The notes: generated by a model not told the origin, from the sequence alone. DNA of 64,000 bases from Limnohabitans sp. Rim8 (GCF_945901735.1 NZ_CAMDLM010000003.1:1-64000), one strand, 5' to 3'; counted from the first letter of the stretch, positions 43,798 through 53,703 are shown. Program-made: numbers and translations.

Positions 43798-44841
43798 TTA
43801 GCCCTGGCGACTGGTGCGGAACTCGTCCGGCGTCGCCCCTGCCCACCCCTTGAACGCCCGCATAAAACTCTTCTCGTTTTGAAACCCCACTTCGGCTGCG
43901 ATCTGTTTGATGGGGCGTTGTGTGCGCAAGAGCAGGTCCATGGCCAGGTCGCGGCGCACGGCGTCTTTGAGTTGCTGCAGGCTGGCACCTTCATCTTTAA
44001 GTTGACGGTGCAGCGTGCGGGCCGACAGGTTGAGCCAGGCGGCCAGGTCGTCGGCGTTGCGGCCGTGTTCGGGGTGTTCGGCCAGGGTCTGGCGCACTTT
44101 TTCCACCAGCAGGCGATCCCGCCGGTAGGGGCGCACTGTGAGCAGCAGGGCGCGCTGCAGCATGCGTTGCAAGGCCGCTTCGTCGCGGCGCACGGGCAAG
44201 CTCAGGTAACCGGCGTCGAACTGCAGGCTGTGCGTGGGCGCGTTGAACTGAGTGGGGCCGTCAAACAGCACGCGGTAACTGTCGGCATGCGGTGGCGGGG
44301 CAAAGCGCAAGGTGGTTTGCACCAGTGGAATGCGCGAGTCGGTCAGCCAGCAGGCCACGCCCAAAGCATTGCGCAGCACCGACACCACCGCAAATTCTTG
44401 CAGAGTGCCCAATGGGCGCTGTTCGTGCAATTGCAGTTGCGCCACGCCCGCTTCGGTGCTGACTTGCAAGTGGATGTCGTCGGTCAGCAGACCGTGATGG
44501 CGGCACCAGCGCTGCAGCGCCACGCCCAAGGTGGGGGCGGTCAGAGAGGCGCGCACCAGCATGCCATAGCTGCCCCAAGGCAGGCGGCGGCTGAACCAGC
44601 CCAGGGCTTCGTCGTCCAGCGCCCGCATGGCGGTGGCCGACAACCATTCCATTTGCAGCGCGGTGATGCGTGCATCGGGATGGTCAAGGGTTTCTGGCGC
44701 AATTTGTGCCTCGACCAAGGCTGGGAATGGGTCCAGGCTGCGCTGGGTGTAGGCCTGCGCAATGGCTTTGGCAAAAGCCATGGGTGTCTCGGCGCGAGCG
44801 GTGTGGGTCGGGCGAGGTGGGTCAGGCAAGTGCGGGTTCAT
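43798..44841 (-). CDS. AraC-family transcriptional regulator
   Basis: The 347-aa protein has an N-terminal arabinose-binding-like domain (ITALQMEWLSATAMRALDDEALGWF) and a C-terminal AraC HTH region (DLAAWLNLSARTLHRQLKDEGA, IKQIAAEVGFQNEKSFMRAFKGWAG). ATG 44841 is used; the longer frame to 45156 runs antisense into liuB. It diverges from liuB by 132 nt and may regulate the second liu block, since no LiuR palindrome is seen there. Confidence 0.88.
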   Translation of the reverse strand: MNPHLPDPPRPTHTARAETPMAFAKAIAQAYTQRSLDPFPALVEAQIAPETLDHPDARITALQMEWLSATAMRALDDEALGWFSRRLPWGSYGMLVRASLTAPTLGVALQRWCRHHGLLTDDIHLQVSTEAGVAQLQLHEQRPLGTLQEFAVVSVLRNALGVACWLTDSRIPLVQTTLRFAPPPHADSYRVLFDGPTQFNAPTHSLQFDAGYLSLPVRRDEAALQRMLQRALLLTVRPYRRDRLLVEKVRQTLAEHPEHGRNADDLAAWLNLSARTLHRQLKDEGASLQQLKDAVRRDLAMDLLLRTQRPIKQIAAEVGFQNEKSFMRAFKGWAGATPDEFRTSRQG

Positions 44842-44973
44842 CGGTCTTGAAATTGTGGCACGATTTGCAACCCAATTGACACCCCCCAACTGGGCGCAGG
44901 TCTTAAGCTGGCAGGCATTGCCCTTGAAGCGCGGTGTTTGTCGTGCGCCCGGGGCCACAGCCAAGGAAGACGC

Positions 44974-46581
44974 ATGACTGCTTTGCACTCTCAATTGAAC
45001 CCCCGTTCGGCCGACTTTCAAGCCAATGCCGCTGCCATGCGGACCCTGGTCGATGACTTGCGCGTGCATCTGGAACGCGTGGCTTTGGGCGGCGGCGACG
45101 CCCCCCGCGCCAAGCACATTGCCCGCGGCAAGCTGCTGCCACGTGACCGCGTGCAAATGCTGCTCGACCCCGGCACGCCTTTCCTAGAAGTCGCGCCGTT
45201 GGCCGCGCTCAACATGTACAACAACGACGCGCCCAGCTCGGGCGTGATCGTGGGCATTGGCCGCGTGAGCGGGGTGGACTGCATGATCGTTTGCAACGAC
45301 GCCACGGTGAAGGGCGGCACCTATTACCCGCTCACGGTGAAAAAGCATTTGCGCGCGCAAGAAATCGCGCAGCAAAACCACTTGCCCTGCATCTATTTGG
45401 TGGACTCGGGCGGTGCCAACTTGCCCAACCAGGACGAGGTCTTCCCCGACCGCGACCATTTTGGCCGCATCTTTTTTAACCAAGCCAACATGAGCGCGCT
45501 GGGCATCGCGCAGATCGCTGTGGTCATGGGTTCGTGCACCGCCGGTGGCGCGTATGTGCCCGCCATGAGCGACGAGACCATCATCGTCAAGAACCAGGGC
45601 ACCATCTTTTTGGGCGGCCCGCCACTGGTCAAAGCTGCCACGGGCGAAGTGGTGAGTGCCGAAGATTTGGGAGGCGGCGATGTGCACACGCGCCAGTCGG
45701 GCGTGGCCGACCATTTAGCGCAAAACGACGTGCATGCGCTGGCTTTGGCGCGGCAGGCGGTGAAAAACCTGAACGCGCAAAAGGCCCCCAACATCGCTAC
45801 GCACGCGCCCGTGCCGCCCAAGTTTGATGCGCAAGAGTTGTATGGCGTGATCCCCACGGACACGCGCAAGCCCTTTGATGTGCGTGAAATCATCGCCCGC
45901 ATCGTGGACGGTTCGGAGTTCGACGAATTCAAATCGCGCTTTGGCACCACCTTGATCTGTGGTTTTGCCCGCATCGAAGGCATGCCGGTGGGCATCATCG
46001 CCAACAACGGCATCTTGTTCAGCGAGTCAGCGCTCAAAGGTGCGCACTTCATCGAGCTGTGCTGCCAGCGCAAAATCCCATTGGTCTTTTTGCAGAACAT
46101 CACCGGCTTCATGGTCGGCCGCAAATACGAAAACGAAGGCATCGCCCGCAACGGCGCGAAGATGGTCACGGCCGTGGCCACAGCCGCTGTGCCCAAGTTC
46201 ACCATCATCATTGGCGGCAGCTTTGGCGCTGGCAATTACGGCATGTGTGGGCGCGCTTACTCGCCACGTTTCTTGTGGATGTGGCCCAACGCCCGTATCA
46301 GCGTCATGGGCGGCGAGCAGGCGGCCAGCGTGCTGGCCACCGTCAAACGTGGCGGCATCGAGGACAAGGGCGGCCAGTGGAGTGCCGACGAAGAAGCCGC
46401 GTTCAAGGCCCCCATCAAAGCGCAATATGAGGTGCAGGGCCACCCTTACTACGCCACCGCCCGCCTGTGGGACGACGGCATCATCGACCCGGCCGACACC
46501 CGCCGCGTGCTGGCGCTGGGCTTGAGTGCATCGCTCAATGCACCGATTCCTGAGACGAAATTTGGACTTTTCCGCATGTGA
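44974..46581 (+). CDS. liuB: Methylcrotonyl-CoA carboxylase, carboxyltransferase (beta) subunit
   Basis: The 535-aa protein has [27 protein letters not shown], the acyl-CoA site [16 protein letters not shown], and the biotin-site [20 protein letters not shown] with SVMGGEQAA. These match methylcrotonyl-CoA rather than propionyl-CoA carboxylases. ATG 44974 has AAGGAAG. With LiuD it converts 3-methylcrotonyl-CoA to 3-methylglutaconyl-CoA. Confidence 0.93.
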   Translation: MTALHSQLNPRSADFQANAAAMRTLVDDLRVHLERVALGGGDAPRAKHIARGKLLPRDRVQMLLDPGTPFLEVAPLAALNMYNNDAPSSGVIVGIGRVSGVDCMIVCNDATVKGGTYYPLTVKKHLRAQEIAQQNHLPCIYLVDSGGANLPNQDEVFPDRDHFGRIFFNQANMSALGIAQIAVVMGSCTAGGAYVPAMSDETIIVKNQGTIFLGGPPLVKAATGEVVSAEDLGGGDVHTRQSGVADHLAQNDVHALALARQAVKNLNAQKAPNIATHAPVPPKFDAQELYGVIPTDTRKPFDVREIIARIVDGSEFDEFKSRFGTTLICGFARIEGMPVGIIANNGILFSESALKGAHFIELCCQRKIPLVFLQNITGFMVGRKYENEGIARNGAKMVTAVATAAVPKFTIIIGGSFGAGNYGMCGRAYSPRFLWMWPNARISVMGGEQAASVLATVKRGGIEDKGGQWSADEEAAFKAPIKAQYEVQGHPYYATARLWDDGIIDPADTRRVLALGLSASLNAPIPETKFGLFRM

Positions 46582-46610
46582 TGTGTATGATTTTGTTATT
46601 TCATACACAT
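46581..46610. promoter_or_regulatory. VapBC operator palindrome
   Basis: ATGTGTATGA (46581-46590) and its exact complement TCATACACAT (46601-46610) flank a 10-nt AT-rich centre. It begins at the last base of the liuB stop and lies 17 bp upstream of vapB. It is the expected place for an autoregulated toxin-antitoxin promoter. Confidence 0.78.
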
Positions 46611-46626
46611 TAGAGAGGGATTCGAC

Positions 46627-46965
46627 ATGCGAACCAATATCGTGATCGACGACAAGCTCATGGCCGACGTCATGGCTTATGGTGATTTCAAGACCAAGCG
46701 AGAGGCCGTGGAAGAAGGCTTGCGCATGCTCAAGCGGCGCAAAGTCTATGACGGCTTGCTGGCCATGCAAGGACAGCTTCAGTGGGACGACTCTGACGAA
46801 GGATGGGCCCGCTGGCGGGAGGAACAGCAGGCTTTGAAGGTCGCAGGCCAACTGTACGACCGCGCCATTGACGCGGCAGAGAAGGTCTACACAGGCGTTC
46901 AGGCATTGGTGCTGCAAGAGCCCGAGCCTCCCACACTGATGGCAAAAGCCCGGAATAAGCCATGA
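46627..46965 (+). CDS. vapB: VapB-type antitoxin (MT2731/DUF2191-like, long form)
   Basis: The 112-aa protein begins TNIVIDDKLMADVMAYGDFKTKREAVEEGLRML, the ribbon-helix-helix-like N-terminus of VapB antitoxins. The segment after residue 60 is longer than usual (typical members are 60-90 aa) and ends LMAKARNKP. GAGAGGGAT precedes the ATG. It overlaps vapC as ATGA and would neutralise the toxin and bind the palindrome upstream. Confidence 0.88.
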   Translation: MRTNIVIDDKLMADVMAYGDFKTKREAVEEGLRMLKRRKVYDGLLAMQGQLQWDDSDEGWARWREEQQALKVAGQLYDRAIDAAEKVYTGVQALVLQEPEPPTLMAKARNKP

Positions 46966-47363
46966 TTCTGGTGGACTCCAGCGTCTGGATTGACTTCTTC
47001 AATCAAGCGCCAACACCGCAACGCCAGCAACTGGTGCGCTGGCTGGAAGCTGGGGACGTGTCGATAGGCACAGCCGATCTGGTGGTGTTCGAAGTGCTGC
47101 GCGGATTTCGCAACGACACAGCCCGTCGCATGGCAGAAAGCTTGCTGTTGGATTTAACCGTGATGGACATTGGCGGGGCAGCCAATGCGCTCAGCGCGGC
47201 AGCGCTGTACCGCCGCCTGCGGGCACAGGGCCGCACCGTGCGCAGCCCCATCGACGTGCTGCTGGCCAGCTACTGCATGACCCACGGCCACACGCTGCTG
47301 CACCGCGACGCGGATTTTGAATCGCTCAAAACTTTGGGAGGGCTGGACACATGGCCACAATGA
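46962..47363 (+). CDS. vapC: VapC-type PIN-domain ribonuclease toxin
   Basis: The 133-aa PIN protein has the acidic active site: D5 (ILVDSSVWID), E44 (VVFEVLRGF), D98 (SPIDVLLASY) and D116/D118 (LLHRDADFESL). All four positions are intact, so the nuclease is probably active. VapC toxins cleave tRNA or rRNA when the antitoxin is lost. The gene pair sits inside the liu cluster between liuB and liuC. Confidence 0.93.
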   Translation: MILVDSSVWIDFFNQAPTPQRQQLVRWLEAGDVSIGTADLVVFEVLRGFRNDTARRMAESLLLDLTVMDIGGAANALSAAALYRRLRAQGRTVRSPIDVLLASYCMTHGHTLLHRDADFESLKTLGGLDTWPQ

Positions 47364-47884
47364 ACACATCGACTTGGCATACCCACTTCAGCGGTCTAGC
47401 GCGTTACCACGTCTGGGCCACACACCGCTTGCTCGAAGCGGTCTCGCGCGTGTCAGCCCAAGACTACCAACGCGATGTGGGCCTGTTCTTCAAAAGCATC
47501 CACGGTACGCTGAACCACATGCTGGTGGCCGAGCACTTGCTTTGGTATGCGCGTTTTGCCAAAGGCGCATCGCCGGTGCTGGCGCTCGATGCCGAGATTG
47601 AGCCGCACCGCGAGCGCTTGGCGCAGGCCCTCAACGGCGGCGCTGCCAACTGGTCGCAGCTGATCGCCAGCTGGCCTGCCGAGCGCTTTGACGGTCACCT
47701 GGACTACCAGACCAGCAAGGGTGCCCCCCAGTCGCTGCCGTTTTCGGCAACCTTGGCGCATGTCTTCAACCACGCCACCCACCACCGTGGTCAGATCACG
47801 GCGGCGCTGACGTACCTGGGCCACGACTGCCCCGAACTCGACATGGTCTATTTCCTTCAAACAGAACAGACCCCCAAAGCATGA
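47351..47884 (+). CDS. DinB-family protein
   Basis: The 177-aa four-helix protein has HTHFSGLARYHVWATHRLLEAV, HGTLNHMLVAEHLLW and HVFNHATHHRGQITAAL. The three metal-ligand histidines (one in HGTLNHML, two in NHATHHRGQ) match DinB/YfiT-type proteins, some of which are thiol-dependent enzymes. ATG 47351 is chosen because GGGAGG lies 9 nt upstream; ATG 47360 is possible. It overlaps liuC as ATGA. Confidence 0.85.
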   Translation: MATMNTSTWHTHFSGLARYHVWATHRLLEAVSRVSAQDYQRDVGLFFKSIHGTLNHMLVAEHLLWYARFAKGASPVLALDAEIEPHRERLAQALNGGAANWSQLIASWPAERFDGHLDYQTSKGAPQSLPFSATLAHVFNHATHHRGQITAALTYLGHDCPELDMVYFLQTEQTPKA

Positions 47885-48666
47885 CCACAGCCCTGAAAAT
47901 TTCCACCCAAGCCGGCGTGCACACGATCACGCTGTCGCGCCCCGATGTGCGCAACGCCTTCAACGATGAAGTCATTGCCGAGTTAAAACACGCTTTTTTG
48001 GCGGTGACCCAAGACAGCGCCGTGCGCTGCGTGGTGCTGGCCGCCGAGGGCCCCGCCTTTTGCGCCGGAGCCGACCTGAACTGGATGCGCCGCATGGCCG
48101 ACTACAACCAGGGCGAAAACCTGGCCGACGCGGGCGAGCTGGCCGCCATGTTGCGCGCTATTTACGAATGCCCCCAACCCACCATCGCCCGCGTGCAGGG
48201 CGATGTGTATGCCGGTGGCATGGGCCTGGTGGCGGCCTGCGACATGGCCGTCAGCGTGGACACGGCGAACTATTGCCTGAGCGAAGTCAAGCTGGGGCTG
48301 ATCCCCGCGACCATCAGCCCCTATGTGATACGCGCTATGGGCGCGCGGGCGGCGCACCGCTATTTTTTAACCGCTGAGCGCTTTACTGCAGCTGAGGCGC
48401 ACCGCATCGGTTTGGTGCACGAGGTGGTGGCCGCCGACGCGCTGGACACCAAAGTGGCCGAGCTGACCCAAGCCTTGGTGAGCGCCAGCCCCAACGCCGT
48501 GCGTGCCTGTAAAAAGCTGGTGCACGACGTGGCCGAGCGCGAGATCAACGACGCGCTGGTCGCGCAGACGGTGGCGGGCATTGCCGACATCCGCGCCAGC
48601 AGCGAAGGCAAAGAGGGCGTGCAGTCCTTTTTGCAAAAGCGCAAGCCCAGCTGGCTGCTGTCTTGA
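47881..48666 (+). CDS. liuC: Methylglutaconyl-CoA hydratase (enoyl-CoA hydratase family)
   Basis: The 261-aa crotonase has LAAEGPAFCAGADLNWMRRM and GDVYAGGMGLVAACDMAVSVD for the oxyanion hole, followed by EVKLGLIPATISPYVIRAMG, the pattern of methylglutaconyl-CoA hydratases. It acts after the LiuB/LiuD carboxylase to give HMG-CoA. Its start overlaps the DinB stop. Confidence 0.9.
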   Translation: MTTALKISTQAGVHTITLSRPDVRNAFNDEVIAELKHAFLAVTQDSAVRCVVLAAEGPAFCAGADLNWMRRMADYNQGENLADAGELAAMLRAIYECPQPTIARVQGDVYAGGMGLVAACDMAVSVDTANYCLSEVKLGLIPATISPYVIRAMGARAAHRYFLTAERFTAAEAHRIGLVHEVVAADALDTKVAELTQALVSASPNAVRACKKLVHDVAEREINDALVAQTVAGIADIRASSEGKEGVQSFLQKRKPSWLLS

Positions 48667-48670
48667 GAGC

Positions 48671-49834
48671 ATGGGCATGAAGCTTTTCCGTCGCCTCTTC
48701 GGGTTCGCTTGCTGCTGGTGGGCGATGTGGGTACACGCGCAAACCCCTGCCGAATTACCGGTTGCCAAAGACCTGCATGAAGTCGTTCACCGTATTCCGG
48801 TGTCGGTGCAGGACCTGTACGGTCGGCGTGAACAGCGTCAAATCCCCGTCACGGTCTTCAAGCCCGCAGGGGATGGACCATTTCCGATGGTGGTGCTCAA
48901 CCATGGCCGCGCCACCAGCCGAGAGAAAATGGCCCAACCGACACGCTTTCGGTATGAGCAGCAGGCCCGCTATTTTGTGGGCAAGGGTTTTGTGGTGATG
49001 GTACCCACCCGTGTGGGCTATGGCGAAACCCACGATGGCTTTGACCCGGAAACCAGCGGCGGCTGCAGCCAGCCCCGCATCGAACCGATGAGCCTCGCCG
49101 CATCAGACCAAGTGATTGCGGTGGCCGAATTTGCGCGCAGCTTGCCATTTGTCGACGCTTCGCGGTGGTGGGTCATGGGCCAATCGGTGGGCGGCTTGAC
49201 CACGGTGGCCACGGTTTGGCGCAACCCGGCAGGCTTGCAAGGGGCCGTCAATTTTTCTGGCGGCACCGGGGGCGATCCGGTGGGCCGTCCGGGGCGTTCT
49301 TGTGCGACCGTACAAATTGGGCAACTCTGGAAAGCACGCGCGGCACAGGCCCAAGTCCCTATGCTCTGGCTGTATTGGGAAAACGATTTGTTCTGGGGTG
49401 CGCAAGCACCGCGAGACTGGCACCGGGCCTGGCTGGACGGGGGTGGGCAAGCCGAGTTTCGGCAACTCGCGCCCGTGGGTCAGGATGGTCATTCGGGGTT
49501 CAGCATCGACATGGACCGCTGGGTGCCCTGGGTGGACGCTTTTCTGGCCAAGGCCGGGTACACCCAGCCCGCATTGCAGCCGGTGCCCACACCGAGTGGA
49601 TTTGCCCAAGTCGACGAAATCGACAAAGTGCCGGTAGGTGCCGAGACTCGGCAAAGTCTGTACAGCCGTTTTCTGGCCAGCCCCTCACCGCGCGCCTTTG
49701 CCATAGGTCCGGGTGGCGCAGGCTTTGCCACGGGCGATTGGGCCGTGGGACGTGCCTTGGGCTTTTGCCAGGCACGCCGTGGCATCACCTGCAAGTTGTA
49801 CGCCGTAGATAACCAAGTGGTTTGGAGAAACTGA
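48671..49834 (+). CDS. Secreted alpha/beta hydrolase (dienelactone-hydrolase-like)
   Basis: The 387-aa protein has a signal peptide (residues 1-23, ending HAQ) and an alpha/beta hydrolase core with VLNHGRAT and the nucleophile elbow VMGQSVGGLT (S172), and DGHSGF supplying a likely catalytic His. It is long for dienelactone hydrolase because of a C-terminal extension (about 290-387, with a late Cys pair). Its presence between liuC and liuD is not part of the usual pathway; the substrate is unknown. Confidence 0.82.
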   Translation: MGMKLFRRLFGFACCWWAMWVHAQTPAELPVAKDLHEVVHRIPVSVQDLYGRREQRQIPVTVFKPAGDGPFPMVVLNHGRATSREKMAQPTRFRYEQQARYFVGKGFVVMVPTRVGYGETHDGFDPETSGGCSQPRIEPMSLAASDQVIAVAEFARSLPFVDASRWWVMGQSVGGLTTVATVWRNPAGLQGAVNFSGGTGGDPVGRPGRSCATVQIGQLWKARAAQAQVPMLWLYWENDLFWGAQAPRDWHRAWLDGGGQAEFRQLAPVGQDGHSGFSIDMDRWVPWVDAFLAKAGYTQPALQPVPTPSGFAQVDEIDKVPVGAETRQSLYSRFLASPSPRAFAIGPGGAGFATGDWAVGRALGFCQARRGITCKLYAVDNQVVWRN

Positions 49835-49835
49835 C

Positions 49836-51842
49836 ATGTTCAAGAAAATAGTGATCGCCAACCGAGGCGAAATCGCTTGCCGTGTGGCCGCCACCGCCCG
49901 CCGAATGGGCATCCAGACCGTGGCCGTTTATTCGGACGCCGACGCTGGCGCCAAGCATGTACAAGCCTGTGACGAATCGGTCCACATTGGCGGCAGTGCA
50001 CCCAAAGACAGCTACCTGCGCTGGGAGCGCATCTTGCAAGCCGCACAAGAAGCGGGTGCACAGGCGGTGCACCCGGGCTATGGCTTTTTGAGTGAGAACG
50101 CAGACTTTGCCAAGGCCTGCGCCGCAGCGGGTTTGTTGTTCATCGGCCCGCCCGCCTCGGCGATTTTGGCCATGGGCCTCAAGGCTGAGTCAAAGCGCTT
50201 GATGGAATCGGCCGGTGTGCCACTGGTGCCCGGTTACCACGGCGCTGACCAGGACCCTGCCTTGCTGCAACGCGAAGCCGACCGCATTGGCTACCCCGCC
50301 CTCATCAAAGCCAGCGCCGGTGGCGGTGGCAAGGGCATGCGCGTGGTCGACAAGTCCGAAGACTTTGCCGCAGCCCTCGCATCGTGCCGACGTGAAGCCA
50401 TCAACAGCTTTGGCAGCGATGCGGTGCTGATTGAGAAATACGTGCAACGCCCGCGCCACATCGAGATCCAGGTGTTTGGCGACACCCAGGGCAACTGCGT
50501 GTATCTGTTCGAGCGCGATTGCTCGGTGCAGCGCCGCCACCAAAAGGTGCTGGAAGAAGCCCCGGCGCCCGGCATGACCGAAAACCTGCGTGCCCAAATG
50601 GGCGCAGCGGCTGTGGCCGCCGCCAAGGCTGTGAACTATGTCGGGGCAGGCACGGTCGAATTCATCGTCGAGCAAACCGCTTATAACCAACCTGAATCCA
50701 TGAAATTTTTCTTCATGGAGATGAACACCCGTCTGCAGGTGGAACACCCGGTGACCGAGGCCATCACTGGCCTGGACTTGGTGGAGTGGCAATTGCGTGT
50801 GGCCAGTGGTGAGCCGCTGCCCTTGCGCCAAGACCAGTTACGCATCCAGGGCCATGCGATTGAGGCACGCATTTGCGCCGAAAACCCCGATAACAACTTT
50901 TTGCCCGCCACCGGCACCTTGCAGGTGTACCGCAAGCCGCAGGCCAGCAGCTTTGAAAGAAGCACGGTTCGCATCGACGACGGCGTGCGCGAGGGCGACA
51001 CCATCAGCCCGTTTTACGACTCCATGGTGGCCAAGCTGATCGTGCACGGCGACACCCGCGAGCAAGCACTGGCGCGTTTGGACACGGCGCTGGCGCAAAC
51101 CCACATCGTGGGCCTGAACACCAATGTGCAGTTCTTGCGGCACGTGGTGCGCAGCGATGCGTTTGCCACGGCCAAGCTCGACACCGCACTCATCCAGCGT
51201 GAAGCGGCGGTCTTGTTCAAGCAATACAAAGTGGGCTTGCCCGCCGCTGTGGCTGCTGTGGTGGCGCACAGCTTGCAGGCCGACAAGGCTTTGCAGGGGC
51301 AAGACCCGTTCAGCCGCCGCGATGGCTGGCAGTCGCACGGGGTGGCGCAGCGCCGCTTTGAGTTTGTCTGGCAAGACCAACCCCGCTCGGCCCGCCTGAG
51401 CTATCTGCACGACGGCGCGCTGAGCCTCTCTCTTGAGGGCGATATCCCGGTGTCTGGCATGCTGAACTTTGCGCCTGATGGCGCAGGCCTGTGGGTGCAG
51501 TGGGGCGGTGCGCGCTGTTTCAGTCAGATCGACTGGCAAGGCGAGACTGCGCACATTTTCACGCCTCAGGGCGCGACCCGCATCACCGTGCTCGACCCGT
51601 TGGCGCACGCAGGAGAGGTCGCACAAGAAGGCGGGCGCCTCACGGCCCCGATGCCCGGCAAGGTCGTGTCGTTTGCCGTCAAGGCGGGCGACAAAGTCAA
51701 AGCGGGGCAGGCCCTGGCGGTGATGGAAGCCATGAAAATGGAGCACACCATCAGTGCGCCCAAGGACGGCGTGGTGGCCGAGTTGCTCTACGCACCGGGT
51801 GACCAAGTCGCCGATGGGGCAGAGCTGCTCAAGCTGGGCTGA
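49836..51842 (+). CDS. liuD: Methylcrotonyl-CoA carboxylase, biotin-containing (alpha) subunit
   Basis: The 668-aa protein has an N-terminal biotin carboxylase (KIVIANRGEIACRVAATA, KASAGGGGKGMRVV, EMNTRLQVEHPVTEAI) and a C-terminal biotinyl domain with AVMEAMKMEHTI (Lys 634). It carboxylates biotin with bicarbonate and ATP, then hands it to LiuB. The start lies 1 nt after the hydrolase stop. Confidence 0.94.
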   Translation: MFKKIVIANRGEIACRVAATARRMGIQTVAVYSDADAGAKHVQACDESVHIGGSAPKDSYLRWERILQAAQEAGAQAVHPGYGFLSENADFAKACAAAGLLFIGPPASAILAMGLKAESKRLMESAGVPLVPGYHGADQDPALLQREADRIGYPALIKASAGGGGKGMRVVDKSEDFAAALASCRREAINSFGSDAVLIEKYVQRPRHIEIQVFGDTQGNCVYLFERDCSVQRRHQKVLEEAPAPGMTENLRAQMGAAAVAAAKAVNYVGAGTVEFIVEQTAYNQPESMKFFFMEMNTRLQVEHPVTEAITGLDLVEWQLRVASGEPLPLRQDQLRIQGHAIEARICAENPDNNFLPATGTLQVYRKPQASSFERSTVRIDDGVREGDTISPFYDSMVAKLIVHGDTREQALARLDTALAQTHIVGLNTNVQFLRHVVRSDAFATAKLDTALIQREAAVLFKQYKVGLPAAVAAVVAHSLQADKALQGQDPFSRRDGWQSHGVAQRRFEFVWQDQPRSARLSYLHDGALSLSLEGDIPVSGMLNFAPDGAGLWVQWGGARCFSQIDWQGETAHIFTPQGATRITVLDPLAHAGEVAQEGGRLTAPMPGKVVSFAVKAGDKVKAGQALAVMEAMKMEHTISAPKDGVVAELLYAPGDQVADGAELLKLG

Positions 51843-51854
51843 CAAAATCACGCC

Positions 51855-52775
51855 ATGAAAATCACCATCTGCTTTGCCAGCCTGCCCCCCGAGCCTTGGG
51901 TGCAAGCTGTACAACAAGCCTTTCCTGCTGCCGAGGTGTTCGCCTGGGCCCCGGGCGCGCCCCAAGCTGACCATGCCATCGTTTGGGCGCCGCCCCAGCA
52001 GTTCATCGACGAGCAGTCGGGCCTGCAGGCCCTGTTCAACATTGGCGCAGGCGTGGACGCCCTGCTGCAGCTGAAGCTGCCATCCAGCCTGAAGGTCGTG
52101 CGCCTGGACGATGCGGGCATGTCGGTGCAGATGGCCGAGTTCGTGTGCCATGCGGTGATCCGGCATTTCCGAGAGCTTGACGCGTACGAGGCCGATGTGA
52201 AAACCGGACGCTGGTCTTACCGCAAACCCCAAAGCCGGGCCGACTTTGCCGTGGGTGTGATGGGCTTGGGTGTGTTGGGCCAGCGGGTGGCCAAGGCGCT
52301 GCAGGTGTTTGAGTTCCCGGTGAACGGCTACAGCCGCAGCCCGAAAGACCTGCCCGGCATCCGATGCTTCAGTGGCGCGCAAGGCCTGCCCGAATTTTTG
52401 GCCGCCACGCGCGTGCTGGTCAATCTGATGCCCCTCACGTCTGAGACCGAAAACATCCTGAACCAAGGCACTTTGTCGCAACTGCAACAAGGCGGCTACG
52501 TGGTCAACGTGGCCAGGGGCAAGCATCTGGTCGACGAGGACCTGCTGGCGTTGATCGACAGCGGCCACCTGTCGGGGGCCACGCTGGATGTGTTCCGCAC
52601 CGAGCCGCTGCCCGCAGGCCATGTGTTTTGGCAACACCCGAAAATCACCGTCACGCCCCACACCTCGGCGCGCACTTTGCGCGAAGAAAGCATCGCGCAA
52701 ATCGTGGGCAAAATCCAGGCTTTGCAGCGCGGCGAGCCGATCAACGGCGTGGTGGATCACCAGCGCGGCTATTGA
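51855..52775 (+). CDS. ghrA: Glyoxylate/hydroxypyruvate reductase A-like D-2-hydroxyacid dehydrogenase
   Basis: The 306-aa protein has a Rossmann motif VGVMGLGVLGQRVAKAL, VNVARGKHLVDEDLL and HTSARTLREESIAQIV (catalytic His), matching GhrA. It reduces glyoxylate or hydroxypyruvate with NAD(P)H. Located between liuD and liuE; its link to leucine breakdown is unclear. Confidence 0.88.
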   Translation: MKITICFASLPPEPWVQAVQQAFPAAEVFAWAPGAPQADHAIVWAPPQQFIDEQSGLQALFNIGAGVDALLQLKLPSSLKVVRLDDAGMSVQMAEFVCHAVIRHFRELDAYEADVKTGRWSYRKPQSRADFAVGVMGLGVLGQRVAKALQVFEFPVNGYSRSPKDLPGIRCFSGAQGLPEFLAATRVLVNLMPLTSETENILNQGTLSQLQQGGYVVNVARGKHLVDEDLLALIDSGHLSGATLDVFRTEPLPAGHVFWQHPKITVTPHTSARTLREESIAQIVGKIQALQRGEPINGVVDHQRGY

Positions 52776-52791
52776 ACATCCAAAGAACCCC

Positions 52792-53700
52792 ATGAACATG
52801 CCTTCCCGCGTTCAACTCATCGACGTCGGCCCCCGCGACGGCCTGCAAAACGAAAAGCAGCCTGTGCCCGCGGCGGTCAAGATCGAACTGGTGCACCGCC
52901 TGCAGGCCGCAGGCCTGACCGAGATCGAGGTCACCAGCTTCGTCAGCCCCAAGTGGGTGCCGCAGATGGCCGACAACGCCGAAGTGATGGCCGGCATCCA
53001 GCGCCAAGCGGGGGTGCTTTACTCGGTGCTCACGCCCAACATGGTGGGTTTCCAGGCGGCGGTGGCGTCACGCCCGGATGAGATCGTGGTCTTTGGCGCG
53101 GCCAGCCAGGCCTTCAGCCAAAAGAACATCAATTGCTCGATCGAAGAAAGCATGGAACGCTTTGCGCCCGTGGTGCAAGCCGCACTGGCCGCCGGCATCG
53201 CGGTGCGCGGGGCCATGAGCTGCACCGTGGGTTGCCCCTACGAAGGCGAAGTGCCTGCGGCCAGCGTGGCCCATTTGGCAGGTTTGATGAAACAGATTGG
53301 CGTGCAGCGTGTGGACGTGGCCGACACCATTGGCACGGGCACGCCGCTCAAGGTGCAAAAAGCCATTGAAGCCACGCAAAAGCATTTCGACATCGACCAC
53401 ATCTGCGGTCATTTTCACGACACCTACGGTCAGGCTTTGGCCAACACGCTGGCGGCGCTGCAAATGGGGGTGTGGAACTTTCAGTCGTCTGTGGCGGGCC
53501 TGGGCGGCTGCCCTTACGCCAAGGGGGCCACGGGCAATGTGGCCACCGAAGACGTGGTGTACATGCTGCACGGCATGGGCATTGCCACCGGCATTGACCT
53601 GGACAAGCTGGTGGACGCCGGCGCGTTCATCAGCGACTTTTTGGGCCGTAAACCCAACTCGAATGTGGCCAAGGCCATCCTCAACAAGCGGGCGGGCTGA
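52792..53700 (+). CDS. liuE: Hydroxymethylglutaryl-CoA lyase
   Basis: The 302-aa TIM-barrel enzyme has IDVGPRDGLQNEK (catalytic Arg/Asp), SCTVGCPYEGEVP, HFHDTYGQALANTL (metal histidines) and GGCPYAKGATGNVATED with the active-site Cys. It splits HMG-CoA into acetyl-CoA and acetoacetate, the final step of the leucine pathway. ATG 52792 is used; MPSRV 6 nt downstream is an alternative. Confidence 0.94.
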   Translation: MNMPSRVQLIDVGPRDGLQNEKQPVPAAVKIELVHRLQAAGLTEIEVTSFVSPKWVPQMADNAEVMAGIQRQAGVLYSVLTPNMVGFQAAVASRPDEIVVFGAASQAFSQKNINCSIEESMERFAPVVQAALAAGIAVRGAMSCTVGCPYEGEVPAASVAHLAGLMKQIGVQRVDVADTIGTGTPLKVQKAIEATQKHFDIDHICGHFHDTYGQALANTLAALQMGVWNFQSSVAGLGGCPYAKGATGNVATEDVVYMLHGMGIATGIDLDKLVDAGAFISDFLGRKPNSNVAKAILNKRAG

Positions 53701-53703
53701 GCC

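Noticed and set aside
43798..45156. Longer AraC start at 45156
   Set aside because: The extra 105 residues are antisense to the conserved start of liuB; ATG 44841 gives a normal-length AraC protein.
50838..52799. 653-aa open frame antisense to liuD and ghrA
   Set aside because: It crosses two confident genes on the opposite strand and shows no motifs.
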